Source: an uncultured Lachnospira sp.
Lineage (GTDB): Bacteria > Bacillota > Clostridia > Lachnospirales > Lachnospiraceae
Reading direction: 5' to 3'
Assembly (NCBI GenBank): GCA_934343805.1
Contig: CAKRIN010000028.1
Location: 1-33,805 of the forward strand
DNA: 33,805 bases
Both the position numbers and the translations under genes were made by a program. This document shows, one piece after another, positions 1 through 8,140 of the stretch (positions are counted from its first letter, which is position 1; each line of letters opens with the position of its first letter). Below the pieces are notes generated by a model. The model was given only the letters and a program-made list of their open reading frames with translations. It searched no databases and had not been told where the DNA came from.

Positions 1-2
1 AG

Positions 3-74
<72 letters not shown>

Positions 75-87
75 AAACACAATTAAG

Positions 88-116
88 ATAATAATAGTTA
101 AAGACGAATTTGTCAA
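88..116 (-). promoter_or_regulatory. Promoter of the tRNA-Gly gene
   Basis: On the minus strand TTGACA (116..111) is followed after 17 nt by TATTAT (93..88), a near-consensus vegetative promoter whose -10 ends 14 nt before the tRNA 5' end. Confidence 0.8.
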
Positions 117-207
117 CAGTTTTTTGATAAAAATTTTATGAGACAGCAGTTTCTGAAAAATTAATATATCGACGATGGCGACAGGGATTTCTATTTTTCT
201 GATAATA

Positions 208-216
208 TGGTATACT
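208..216 (+). promoter_or_regulatory. Extended -10 element upstream of the trk gene cluster
   Basis: TGG followed by TATACT forms an extended -10 (TGn-TATACT) about 39 nt ahead of the 75-aa gene. No convincing -35 is visible, which is tolerable for extended -10 promoters. It would drive the small gene, trkA and trkH together, since no terminator separates them. Confidence 0.45.
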
Positions 217-254
217 TTGCATACTATATAGAATTAATAAGAATGGAGATTAAT

Positions 255-482
255 ATGAATCCGGGATCAATAATGAAGATAATGAATGCTAAGAATAAGT
301 TCCAGAAGAACCATCCTAAGTTCGTGGCATTCCTTAACAGATGTTTTGCTGATGGTCTTAGGGAAGGAACAATAATAGAGATTACAATTACTAATCCGGG
401 GGAAGCTCCAATAACATCTAATATTAAGGTGCAGCAGGCAGATTTGGAATTACTTAATGAATTAAAGAATATAGGGAAATAA
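255..482 (+). CDS. Small conserved-looking protein of unknown function (75 aa)
   Basis: The start is placed at 255 because GGAG (245-248) lies 6 nt upstream; in-frame ATGs at 207 and 243 lack a ribosome site. The 75-residue product is soluble, with a basic N-terminal half (residues 8-35, helical and Lys-rich, one Cys) and an acidic, leucine-rich C-terminal helix. It has no signal peptide or membrane segment. It ends 39 nt before trkA and probably shares its transcript. I do not recognise a named family. Its position suggests a link with the K+ uptake genes, but that is inference only. Confidence 0.75.
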   Translation: MNPGSIMKIMNAKNKFQKNHPKFVAFLNRCFADGLREGTIIEITITNPGEAPITSNIKVQQADLELLNELKNIGK

Positions 483-521
483 AATGCTTCAATAATTATG
501 AAACAGAATCAGGAGGACAGA

Positions 522-1913
522 ATGTTTGGAAGTGAGAAGTCCAAAAAGAATGGACTTAATATTATAGTTGTGGGTGGTGGTAAGGTAGGAGCCACTCTTG
601 TAGAAAGATTAAGCAGGGAGAATCATGATATTACTCTTATTGACAAGAACAGAGCTAAGCTTGATGCAATAACCGGAGCTTATGACGTTATGGGAGTTGA
701 AGGTAACGGAGCAAGCTTTGCAGTTCAGAAAGAAGCTGGTATTGATTCTGCAGATTTGCTGATTTCAGTAACAGATTCTGATGAACTTAATCTTTTGTGC
801 TGTACACTTGCAAAAAGAACTGGCAAATGTGAGGCTATTGCAAGGGTAAGAACTCCTGAGTATAGTCAGGAAGCATCTTTTTTGCGGGATCGTCTGGGAC
901 TTGCAATGATTATTAATCCGGAATTTGAAGCTGCAAGTGAAATAGCGCGAGTATTATATATGCCAACAGCTTTGGAGATAGGCACATTTGCACATGGTCA
1001 GGCAGAGATGATAAAGATAAAGGTACCGGCAGGAAATCAGATGTGTAATCATACATTGGCAGAAATATCAAAGGCAGCCGCATCTAAGGTGCTTATCTGT
1101 GCTGTAGAGAGAAACGGCGAAGTATTTATACCATCAGGTCACTTTACAATACAGGCAGAAGATAAAATGTCATTTATAGCTTCAAGAAAGAATGCCAAAG
1201 CATTTCTTGCAAGCGTTGGCTTCCAGACACATCAGGTAAAGAGTACCATGATAGTTGGTGGTGGAAGAGTTGCGTATTATCTTGCAAAGCAGCTTCTTAA
1301 TATGGGAATTGATGTAAAGATAATTGAGAATGATACAGGCAGGGCAATGAAGCTTAGCGAAGAACTTCCGGGAGCTGTTATCATTAATGGAGATGGTACA
1401 GATGAAAGCCTCCTCAGGGAAGAAGGAATCGAGTATGTGGAGAGCTTTGTTCCGCTTACAGGTATAGATGAAGAAAATGTAATGCTTACTCTGTATGCCA
1501 GAAAAGTATCAGAAGCAAAATGCATAACTAAGATTACAAGAATGGGCTTCAACAGTGTGATAGACAGCCTGGATCTTGGAAGTGTTATATATCCAAGATA
1601 TATAACATCAGAAGCAATAATTGCGTATGTAAGAGCTAAGAAAGAATCTATGGGAAGCAACAATATACAGACATTGTATCATTTGTTTGACCAGAAAGCA
1701 GAGGCAATTGAGTTTAATATTGATAAGCCATCGGAAGTTACAGATGTAGCACTTATGGATCTTAAGCTTAAAGACAATCTGCTAATAGCATTAATAAATC
1801 GTAATGGAAAGATAATTATTCCAAGTGGTAATGACAGTCTTATTGTTGGTGATACAGTCGTAATAGTTACTACTAATACGGGATTTGATGCAATAACAGA
1901 TATTCTTAAATAG
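522..1913 (+). CDS. trkA: Trk potassium uptake system peripheral protein TrkA
   Basis: TrkA is the cytoplasmic nucleotide-binding subunit that gates the TrkH K+ channel. The 463-residue protein has two RCK units, each with a Rossmann dinucleotide motif: GGGKVG near the N-terminus, with an Asp at the end of strand 2 (LIDKN), and GGGRVA at the middle, followed by VKIIEND. Each unit is followed by a TrkA_C-like domain. The length matches the family (about 458). An in-frame ATG at 498 exists, but AGGAGG at 511-516 lies 5 nt before the ATG at 522, so 522 is chosen. trkH follows after 19 nt, so the two are co-transcribed. TrkA_C domains in Firmicutes often bind cyclic di-AMP; that is family knowledge, not visible here. 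Confidence 0.95.
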   Translation: MFGSEKSKKNGLNIIVVGGGKVGATLVERLSRENHDITLIDKNRAKLDAITGAYDVMGVEGNGASFAVQKEAGIDSADLLISVTDSDELNLLCCTLAKRTGKCEAIARVRTPEYSQEASFLRDRLGLAMIINPEFEAASEIARVLYMPTALEIGTFAHGQAEMIKIKVPAGNQMCNHTLAEISKAAASKVLICAVERNGEVFIPSGHFTIQAEDKMSFIASRKNAKAFLASVGFQTHQVKSTMIVGGGRVAYYLAKQLLNMGIDVKIIENDTGRAMKLSEELPGAVIINGDGTDESLLREEGIEYVESFVPLTGIDEENVMLTLYARKVSEAKCITKITRMGFNSVIDSLDLGSVIYPRYITSEAIIAYVRAKKESMGSNNIQTLYHLFDQKAEAIEFNIDKPSEVTDVALMDLKLKDNLLIALINRNGKIIIPSGNDSLIVGDTVVIVTTNTGFDAITDILK

Positions 1914-1932
1914 GAAAGGTCAGGATGTTAAT

Positions 1933-3417
1933 ATGAACAGTTCGATTGTCAGATATATTTTAGGATATGTGTTAAAGATAGAAGCAGCACTGATGCTGAT
2001 ACCTGTTATTGTGGGGATAGTATATAGAGAAAAAGCGACATATGCTTTTCTTATAACTATAGCATTATGCCTGGTGTGTGGAATTTTAATGACAATACGT
2101 AAGCCACATAATCCCGTGTTTTATCTGAAGGAAGGATGCGTGACAACGGCATTAAGCTGGATATTAATGAGTATATTTGGTTGTCTGCCATTTTATATAA
2201 GCAGAGAGATTCCAAGCTTTACAGATGCATTATTTGAAACAATATCTGGATTTACGACAACTGGAGCAAGTATTCTTAGCGATGTTGAGTGTCTGTCGCA
2301 GAGTATTATGTTCTGGCGGTGTTTCACACACTGGATAGGTGGAATGGGAGTTTTAGTATTCCTGCTGGCAATAATACCATTAACAGGAGGCTCTAATATT
2401 AACCTGATGAAGGCAGAGAGTCCGGGACCATCAGTAGGAAAGCTTGTTCCTAAGATTCGTTATACAGCGAGAATCTTGTATATAATATATTTTGGATTGA
2501 CAGTGGCACAGATAATATTGCTTTTATTTGGTGGAATGACATTTCTGGATGCTGTTAATACAGCTATGGGTACCGCAGGAACAGGTGGCTTTGGAATAAG
2601 AAACGACAGCTTCACTAGTTTTTCACCATATATCCAGTGGGTTGTCACAGTATTTATGATTTTATTTGGTGTTAATTTCAATGCATATTATCTGATTGTG
2701 TTAAGACAGTTTAAGAAAGCTGTTAACGTAGAAGAGGTGAGATGTTATTTTGGAATAATACTTGCTGCGACTGCAATAATATTTGTTAATATATACAGAA
2801 GTATTGGTAACATTGAACTTACACTTCGACAGGCAATGTTTCAGGTTGCGTCTGTTATAACCACAACAGGTTTTTCTTCGGTTGATTTTGACATGTGGCC
2901 GTCGTTGTCAAAGACAGTTCTTGTAATGATTATGTTTGTCGGGGCATGTGCAGGAAGTACAGGCGGAGGAATTAAAGTGTCGAGGTTCATAATTGGAATC
3001 AAGACAATAGTAAGAGAAATACAATCATATATTCATCCAAAGAGTGTTAAAGTAATAAAGACAGAAGGTAAGCCGGTTGACAGCCAGACATGCCGCTCAG
3101 TATGTATATATTTTATAACCTTTATGATGATATTTATGGGATCTTTGTTGCTGATTTCAATAGAAGGAAAGGATCTTGTAACTAACTTTACGGCTGTAAC
3201 AGCTACTATTAATAATATAGGTCCTGGACTTGCCGGGGTAGGTCCGACTAAGAATTTTGGATGCTATACTCATTTTAGCAAATATGTTCTTATGTTTGAC
3301 ATGCTCGCAGGAAGACTGGAATTATTCCCGCTTATTATATTATTCACACCTTCTGTATGGAAGGATCTTGTAACTAAGAAGATTTCTGAACGGAAAATGC
3401 GCAGGCATATGAGGTGA
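1933..3417 (+). CDS. trkH: Trk potassium uptake system membrane subunit TrkH
   Basis: TrkH/KtrB-family K+ channel of 494 residues with many hydrophobic segments. The four pore loops of the family are visible in order: SGFTTTGAS near residue 107, GTAGTGGFG near 215, ITTTGFSS near 310 and NNIGPGLAGVG near 430, each containing the filter glycine. The GSTGGGIK motif after the third repeat is also typical of TrkH. A ribosome site (AGGA at 1922-1925) precedes the ATG. The gene directly follows trkA, and its stop falls just before the next gene, indicating one operon. No truncation or unusual residues were seen. Confidence 0.95.
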   Translation: MNSSIVRYILGYVLKIEAALMLIPVIVGIVYREKATYAFLITIALCLVCGILMTIRKPHNPVFYLKEGCVTTALSWILMSIFGCLPFYISREIPSFTDALFETISGFTTTGASILSDVECLSQSIMFWRCFTHWIGGMGVLVFLLAIIPLTGGSNINLMKAESPGPSVGKLVPKIRYTARILYIIYFGLTVAQIILLLFGGMTFLDAVNTAMGTAGTGGFGIRNDSFTSFSPYIQWVVTVFMILFGVNFNAYYLIVLRQFKKAVNVEEVRCYFGIILAATAIIFVNIYRSIGNIELTLRQAMFQVASVITTTGFSSVDFDMWPSLSKTVLVMIMFVGACAGSTGGGIKVSRFIIGIKTIVREIQSYIHPKSVKVIKTEGKPVDSQTCRSVCIYFITFMMIFMGSLLLISIEGKDLVTNFTAVTATINNIGPGLAGVGPTKNFGCYTHFSKYVLMFDMLAGRLELFPLIILFTPSVWKDLVTKKISERKMRRHMR

Positions 3418-3422
3418 TTGTT

Positions 3423-4523
3423 ATGAGTAATGTATCTGATTATTTAAAATGGAGAGGAGATCTGGATTTTACCCAGTCACCATTTAATGAAATAGACAAT
3501 TTGATTCTTGCACAGATAGCATATGTTGATCTGGCTGATATTGTTCCGGGACCAGGGACTGACGAAGGAATCATGCTGTCGGATGCGTCAGATACATTTT
3601 TTGATATTCATGACGAAAATGAGATTAAGAAAAACAAATCTTTCATAAGCAAAGCACCATTTCTTATGCGGGAAGCAGCGGTAACTAAGAGATTTGGTTC
3701 ACTTCTTCTTACTAATTATGTGGATTATGTTGACGGAGGAAGAGAGGAACAGTTTTCGGCGTTTCATATAAAGCTGGATAGCAGAACAACTTATATCACA
3801 TTCAGGGGCACAGATGATACACTTATTGGATGGAAAGAAGATTTTAATATGAGCTTTCTGTCACCGGTTCCTTCACAGAAGGACGCCGTGAAGTATATTG
3901 ATACAACAGTAAACAGATCAGAGGGAAAGCTGATATTAGGAGGTCACTCGAAAGGCGGCAATCTTGCTGTATATGCGGCTGTTAATGCGCGCCCTTCAAT
4001 TAAGAAACGCATTATTGCGGTATATAATAATGATGGACCAGGATTTGATAAGAATTTCATTAGCAAAGAGGATTATATTAGTATACTGCCGAAGATAAAA
4101 AGCATCGTCCCATATGGTTCAGTTGTTGGCATGCTGTTAGATCATGGAGAGGATTATGAGGTGGTAAAAAGCAGCCAGTCAGGATTAATGCAGCATGATG
4201 CAATGTCATGGTGTGTTATGGGAGCAGAGTTTGAAAAGGAAAAAATGCTCAGCATAAAGAGCAGGAGGCTTAATAAGGCGCTCAGTTCATGGATAGAGAA
4301 TCTTACTTATGAACAGAGAGCGGAATTTGTTGATACATTATTTGCTCTGGTGTCAGCGAGTGGCGCAAAGAATCTGTCACAGATAAGTACTGCCAGATTC
4401 AGAAGCATGAATGCGGTAATCAAGTCATTCCGGGCGCTGGATAAGTCAGAGAGAACAATGATAATGAAGATACTGGCATCTCTTACCGGAGAGATAGGCA
4501 GGGCATATAAGAATGGAGAGTAA
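3423..4523 (+). CDS. DUF2974 (Mbeg1-like) alpha/beta hydrolase
   Basis: A 366-residue protein of the DUF2974/Mbeg1-like family, predicted alpha/beta hydrolases common in Firmicutes. The opening (YLKWRGDLDF followed by FNEIDNL) and the lipase-like nucleophile elbow GGHSKGGNLA (G-x-S-x-G, candidate nucleophile Ser) are characteristic. The later LDHGEDY stretch and the segment LMQHDAMSW carry candidate acid and His residues. There is no signal peptide, so it is probably cytoplasmic, and the substrate is unknown. The upstream GTG at 3414 overlaps the trkH stop, but GAGGTG at 3411-3416 lies 6 nt before the ATG at 3423, which I prefer. It is co-oriented with trkH and the small gene that follows. 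Confidence 0.85.
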   Translation: MSNVSDYLKWRGDLDFTQSPFNEIDNLILAQIAYVDLADIVPGPGTDEGIMLSDASDTFFDIHDENEIKKNKSFISKAPFLMREAAVTKRFGSLLLTNYVDYVDGGREEQFSAFHIKLDSRTTYITFRGTDDTLIGWKEDFNMSFLSPVPSQKDAVKYIDTTVNRSEGKLILGGHSKGGNLAVYAAVNARPSIKKRIIAVYNNDGPGFDKNFISKEDYISILPKIKSIVPYGSVVGMLLDHGEDYEVVKSSQSGLMQHDAMSWCVMGAEFEKEKMLSIKSRRLNKALSSWIENLTYEQRAEFVDTLFALVSASGAKNLSQISTARFRSMNAVIKSFRALDKSERTMIMKILASLTGEIGRAYKNGE

Positions 4524-4525
4524 GT

Positions 4526-4693
4526 ATGGATATCGGATCAATTTTATCAGCAGGAATATTATTAGTGGTTGTAATTGGCGTATATATTGCTGTATCATAT
4601 AAACATGATAAAAGCGGACTTGATAAAGGCTGCAATGGAAATTGTGGTTCATGCGGGCTTAGAAGCTGCAGCTCGGACAAGAAGCAGAAGTGA
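4526..4693 (+). CDS. FeoB-associated Cys-rich membrane protein (55 aa)
   Basis: A short gene starting 3 nt after the preceding stop, with GGAGAG as ribosome site inside that gene's end. The product has one N-terminal membrane helix (about residues 5-24), then a short basic linker, then a cysteine cluster of the form C-x3-C-x2-C-x4-C (CNGNCGSCGLRSC) and a charged Lys-rich tail. This matches the small FeoB-associated Cys-rich membrane proteins (PF12669 type) usually encoded beside the ferrous iron transporter FeoB. No feoB or feoA is present here; the neighbours are a DUF2974 hydrolase and corA. Metal binding by the Cys cluster is likely but unproven. Confidence 0.85.
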   Translation: MDIGSILSAGILLVVVIGVYIAVSYKHDKSGLDKGCNGNCGSCGLRSCSSDKKQK

Positions 4694-4722
4694 TAATATT
4701 ATAGATATGAGAGGCCGGATAT

Positions 4723-5664
4723 ATGGTAGAGATATATAGGACAGATCAGCAGGTTCTAAGTACACTGACACAGATACAGGATGGCTGCTGGATTAACATG
4801 GTTAATCCTACAAGTCAGGAATTAACACAGATAGCAGAGCAGTTTGAGATTGAGCCGGAAGATATAGCTTCTGCACTTGATGAAGAAGAAAGTTCTCGTA
4901 TAAGTCTTGAGGATGGATATACTCTGATACTTGTAGATATACCAACTCCTGAGGTCAGACATGAAAAGAAAATGTATACAACAATCCCACTTGGTATTAT
5001 CTTGAAAAGCGATGCTATTATAACAGTCTGCAAAGTAGATACTCCTATTATTAATTATTTTGTCAGGAATAAGGTTAGAGAGTTTAGTACTAAGAAAAAA
5101 ATGCGTTTTATATATCAGATGTTAATGAGATCAGCATTTGTATATCAGTCAAACCTTCGTCTTATAGACAAAAAAAGAATTGAAATAGAGGAACGGGTTG
5201 ATGGAGATACAAGTGACACGGATCTTATAGAGTTACATGAGCTAGAGTCTACACTGGTATACTTCGCAACATCATTAAGGGCTAATAGTATTGTCCTTGA
5301 AAGATTAAGAAGGTACAAAAGACTTGAACAGTATCCAGAGGATATGGAACTGCTTGAGGATGTTATGGTAGAGTATCAGCAGGCTATAGAGATGACTACA
5401 ATATACAGAGATGTCATAGATGGTACAAGAGAGCTGATGTCGTCTGTAATAGACAGCAAGCTGAATAATGTCATGAAATATCTGACTTCTATAACCATTG
5501 TAATGGCAATACCAACAATAATATCAGGAATATATGGAATGAATGTAGCAGGGGCGTGGATGCCGTTTGCGAAGACACCATTTGGATTTGAAATAATCAG
5601 TGGAATAATTCTTCTGATATGTATAATAGTATTATGGGTGCTTAGAAAAAAGAAAATGTTATGA
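4723..5664 (+). CDS. corA: CorA-family divalent cation (Mg2+) transporter
   Basis: CorA-type pentameric Mg2+/Co2+ channel subunit of 313 residues. The N-terminal two thirds is the soluble cytoplasmic funnel (acidic, helical), followed by two C-terminal membrane helices. The first helix ends in the signature YGMN (residues 271-274), the selectivity motif of the family. The protein ends in the usual basic tail (RKKK). Length fits the family. It lies 29 nt after the small Cys-rich protein gene in the same direction and is followed by a strong hairpin terminator, so it closes the cluster that begins with trkA. Transport specificity (Mg2+ rather than Co2+, Ni2+ or Zn2+) cannot be read from the sequence. 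Confidence 0.93.
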   Translation: MVEIYRTDQQVLSTLTQIQDGCWINMVNPTSQELTQIAEQFEIEPEDIASALDEEESSRISLEDGYTLILVDIPTPEVRHEKKMYTTIPLGIILKSDAIITVCKVDTPIINYFVRNKVREFSTKKKMRFIYQMLMRSAFVYQSNLRLIDKKRIEIEERVDGDTSDTDLIELHELESTLVYFATSLRANSIVLERLRRYKRLEQYPEDMELLEDVMVEYQQAIEMTTIYRDVIDGTRELMSSVIDSKLNNVMKYLTSITIVMAIPTIISGIYGMNVAGAWMPFAKTPFGFEIISGIILLICIIVLWVLRKKKML

Positions 5665-5673
5665 ACATAAAAA

Positions 5674-5730
5674 CAACCAGTTGGCAAACTAATGAGGTTC
5701 TTCTCAAAGTTTTACCAGCTGGTTGCTTTT
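5674..5730. terminator. Bidirectional terminator between corA and the 53-aa gene
   Basis: A nearly continuous hairpin: CAACCAGTTGG (5674-5684) pairs with CCAGCTGGTTG (5715-5725), AAACT (5686-5690) with AGTTT (5708-5712) and TGAG (5693-5696) with CTCA (5703-5706) around a 6-nt loop. CTTTT follows on the plus strand and an A-tract precedes it, so it can end transcription from both sides. Confidence 0.8.
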
Positions 5731-5745
5731 ATATTGAATCATATT

Positions 5746-5907
5746 CTACTTGTAGATTTCCTGCCAACGCGATACCATTTCTAAAGCTTCATTCTCAGAT
5801 GACACCTTTGTTACTATAACCCCATCAAGATATATTTCATAGACTGGAAATTTCTTTGCCATATTTCCGTGATTAACCTCAACCTTGTTATACTTTACTC
5901 GTTCCAT
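5746..5907 (-). CDS. Small hypothetical protein (53 aa)
   Basis: A 53-codon reading frame on the minus strand with an excellent ribosome site (AGGAGG about 7 nt before ATG). The product is soluble and mixed-charge, beginning MERVKYNKVEV and ending in an amphipathic helix with WQEIYK. It contains a beta-strand-like stretch (PVYEIYLDGVIV) followed by a helix, suggesting a small alpha/beta fold. No family is recognised. It stands alone between corA and the GGDEF gene, convergent with corA and divergent from the GGDEF gene. Confidence 0.7.
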   Translation of the reverse strand: MERVKYNKVEVNHGNMAKKFPVYEIYLDGVIVTKVSSENEALEMVSRWQEIYK

Positions 5908-6143
5908 TAGAAATCCTCCTCATATTTATTAATTCAATCAAACAAGATCAACAATATGTTGTATTATACCACTATGGATGATAAAAATAAATACTATATT
6001 TTGTATTAGTACTAAAGTACCATAAAACACTGGAAAGTATATTATTACACTTGTAAAATGGATGTATATATAATATAATTTTTATGGATTATTTTCGTAA
6101 ATATAAAGTTGAATAACACTAAAAGATACAATGAGGTACAGAT

Positions 6144-7955
6144 ATGGGAAATGAAGAAATCATGACTAATGAAAAGTATGAAGTTGTACATAAAATGAAT
6201 AGGAGAATTGCTTCAATTGATAAATATTGCGTTATAAGTGTTGCTAATAAGGCATTTGAAGAATACTTCGGTGGAATAATTGATACAATTGTTTCTGTGG
6301 TATATGCAGAAGACAAGGAAGCACTTATTAAGTTCATAGACAGTTACGATGGAACAGCTAAGATTGGAATGTTCAGATTCATAGATGGACAGGGGAGAGT
6401 CCGCTATAACCACATATTTGTTTATGCACAGAGAGGGGTTGGCAATGGAAGCAACATGGATGTTGAACTTGTTGATGTCGAATCTATTGAAGAGACTAAT
6501 AAGCTGTTAAGGGATGATGTATCAAAGCACAGGATGCTGCTTGGATTAGACCGGGAATATACATTTACATACAGCAGAGATAATAATATATTCAGTATGT
6601 ACAGGTATGATGTGGATTCCAGAGATGTAATATATAAGTCCGATATTGATGAATGGAAGAACAGAATGCTTTCAGAGGGGTATATAGCAGACAGTGACAG
6701 GGAAATGTTTATGAATTTTATATCTGAGGTAAGATCTTATGTTCAGACATTTTCAATTAAGCTTAATACAAGCATGCGTACATATAATAAAGTTATGGAA
6801 ACTCTCAGATTCATAGGAACGGTAATGAATAAGAGTAATGGAAGCAAGATTGTAATTGGACGTGTAATTCCAGAAGAGGATGTGCACAGTTATAATCAGG
6901 TCGCTGACATGATAGAAGAGTTACAGTTTGATTCGCTTACGCATGTTTATAATAAGAAGACAATTACAGAATATGCAGTGAAATGCGTGAAAGACGAGAA
7001 GAAAAACAGAGTAACAATTGCTGTCCTTGATGTGGACCATTTCAAGAAAGTTAATGATGTATATGGACATATGTATGGAGATAAGGTTCTTGCAAGAGTA
7101 GGAAGAAAGCTGAAAGAAGTTGTAGGAGAAGATGGAGTTGTAGGACGTATAGGAGGAGATGAGTTTGTAATAGTCTTTAATGGAATTAATGATGAACATG
7201 CTCTGCGTGGAATGCTTCGTGCTATCAGAACACAGATTAAGTGGGAATTTGTTAATGATTTTGAAGACCTAATGATTACATGTTCAATTGGTGCGTCATA
7301 TAGCCCTAATAATGGAACAGAGTATGAGGAACTTTTTAAGAAGGCAGATTACTGTTTATATGTTGCTAAGGAAAAAGGCAGGGACAGATATGTATTTTTC
7401 AGGGATGATCTGCATAAAGAATCATATGAGAATTCTGTTAATACCAAGGACAAGAATGTTAATGATGGAAGAGAAATGAAAGAATTAAGATTCCTTTCAG
7501 GTATAATGGAGGCTTTTGCGCAGGATCGTAAGAAAGCACTTTCTGATATGATTCATCATATGTTTGATACGTTTAAGCTAGACAGTATTAATCTGTATTG
7601 GGGACCTAATTTAAACAGAGTGTATTATCTGGGAGCAGAACTTAATGGAGCAATGAATGCACAGTATATTCATACAGAAGGATTTAAAAAGCTCCTTGAT
7701 GGAAAGAATCATGCGGTGGTTGGATTTGTCGGAAGGCAGACAGATGTTGCACCAGAATTTGGAACAGCTATGAGAGAAAGAAGAGTGTTCTCAACTATCC
7801 AGTGCCTGATTGGAACACCGAGCAATATTAAAGGATTGTTTACAATGGACAGGTGCAAGGAGTCATCACAGTGGGCTGAATATGAGGTGGAATGTGCTGT
7901 AATCACAGCTTCTCTTATTAATATTATTGCTGAATCTTCAGAAAGTTTACTTTAA
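6144..7955 (+). CDS. GGDEF-domain protein, probable diguanylate cyclase
   Basis: A 603-residue soluble protein. Residues about 10-115 resemble a PAS-like sensor. Residues 120-255 are a second domain of similar style. Residues about 262-425 form a GGDEF domain with the DSLTHVYNKK entry motif, the Mg2+/substrate segment DVDHFKKVND and the intact active-site loop GGDEF at 337-341. An inhibitory I-site (RxxD just upstream) is absent. Residues about 455-603 look like a GAF-type sensor domain. It should make cyclic di-GMP from two GTP in response to a cytoplasmic signal. No membrane segment is seen. The ribosome site GAGG precedes ATG. The gene is monocistronic, with the nrdD promoter region following. 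Confidence 0.88.
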   Translation: MGNEEIMTNEKYEVVHKMNRRIASIDKYCVISVANKAFEEYFGGIIDTIVSVVYAEDKEALIKFIDSYDGTAKIGMFRFIDGQGRVRYNHIFVYAQRGVGNGSNMDVELVDVESIEETNKLLRDDVSKHRMLLGLDREYTFTYSRDNNIFSMYRYDVDSRDVIYKSDIDEWKNRMLSEGYIADSDREMFMNFISEVRSYVQTFSIKLNTSMRTYNKVMETLRFIGTVMNKSNGSKIVIGRVIPEEDVHSYNQVADMIEELQFDSLTHVYNKKTITEYAVKCVKDEKKNRVTIAVLDVDHFKKVNDVYGHMYGDKVLARVGRKLKEVVGEDGVVGRIGGDEFVIVFNGINDEHALRGMLRAIRTQIKWEFVNDFEDLMITCSIGASYSPNNGTEYEELFKKADYCLYVAKEKGRDRYVFFRDDLHKESYENSVNTKDKNVNDGREMKELRFLSGIMEAFAQDRKKALSDMIHHMFDTFKLDSINLYWGPNLNRVYYLGAELNGAMNAQYIHTEGFKKLLDGKNHAVVGFVGRQTDVAPEFGTAMRERRVFSTIQCLIGTPSNIKGLFTMDRCKESSQWAEYEVECAVITASLINIIAESSESLL

Positions 7956-7971
7956 TATATATAGTTTTTTA

Positions 7972-7987
7972 TTACAAGATATTGTGT
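7972..7987 (+). promoter_or_regulatory. NrdR box 1 (upstream of nrdD promoter)
   Basis: TTACAAGATATTGTGT matches the NrdR consensus (acaCwATATaTwGtgt) at 13 of 16 positions by eye. It lies just upstream of the -35 element. It starts exactly 32 bp before a second box, about three helical turns, the spacing typical of paired NrdR sites that repress ribonucleotide reductase genes. Confidence 0.8.
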
Positions 7988-7993
7988 TTTTGA

Positions 7994-8022
7994 TTGACTT
8001 GATAAACTATATGTTGTATAAT
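7994..8022 (+). promoter_or_regulatory. nrdD: nrdD promoter
   Basis: TTGACT (7994-7999), a 17-nt spacer and TATAAT (8017-8022) form a near-perfect vegetative promoter. Transcription would begin near 8029, giving a leader of about 112 nt before the nrdD ATG. Both NrdR-like boxes overlap or flank it, and a terminator-like hairpin begins at the predicted start site. Confidence 0.85.
8004..8019 (+). promoter_or_regulatory. NrdR box 2 (inside nrdD promoter)
   Basis: AAACTATATGTTGTAT matches the NrdR consensus at 13 of 16 positions and overlaps the -10 element, so a bound repressor would block RNA polymerase. With box 1 it forms a 32-bp-phased pair. Confidence 0.8.
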
Positions 8023-8026
8023 TTAT

Positions 8027-8072
8027 TCTGCTCGGGAAACCGCATGAAAAGCGCATTCCGGGCAGATTTTTT
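8027..8072 (+). terminator. Terminator-like hairpin at the start of the nrdD leader
   Basis: TCTGCTCGGGAA pairs with TTCCGGGCAGA (8056-8066, one bulged G and one G-U pair). An inner CGC/GCG stem closes the loop, and six T residues (8067-8072) follow. It has the form of an intrinsic terminator. It could end the GGDEF transcript, but it also lies downstream of the nrdD promoter, so it may act as an attenuator. Confidence 0.7.
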
Positions 8073-8075
8073 CGT

Positions 8076-8100
8076 ATCAGCATGTGTGGTACATGTTGAT
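8076..8100 (+). promoter_or_regulatory. Second hairpin in the nrdD leader
   Basis: ATCAGCATGT and ACATGTTGAT form a 10-bp stem with one G-U pair around a 5-nt loop. It follows the terminator-like hairpin by 3 nt and is not followed by a T-tract. It may be part of a structured leader RNA. Confidence 0.5.
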
Positions 8101-8140
8101 TTGCAGATATATATGGATTGTTTATGTGAGGGTTTGAAGT

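Noticed and set aside
1277..1663. 128-codon minus-strand frame inside trkA
   Set aside because: Shadow of trkA codon structure; no ribosome site and no recognisable domain.
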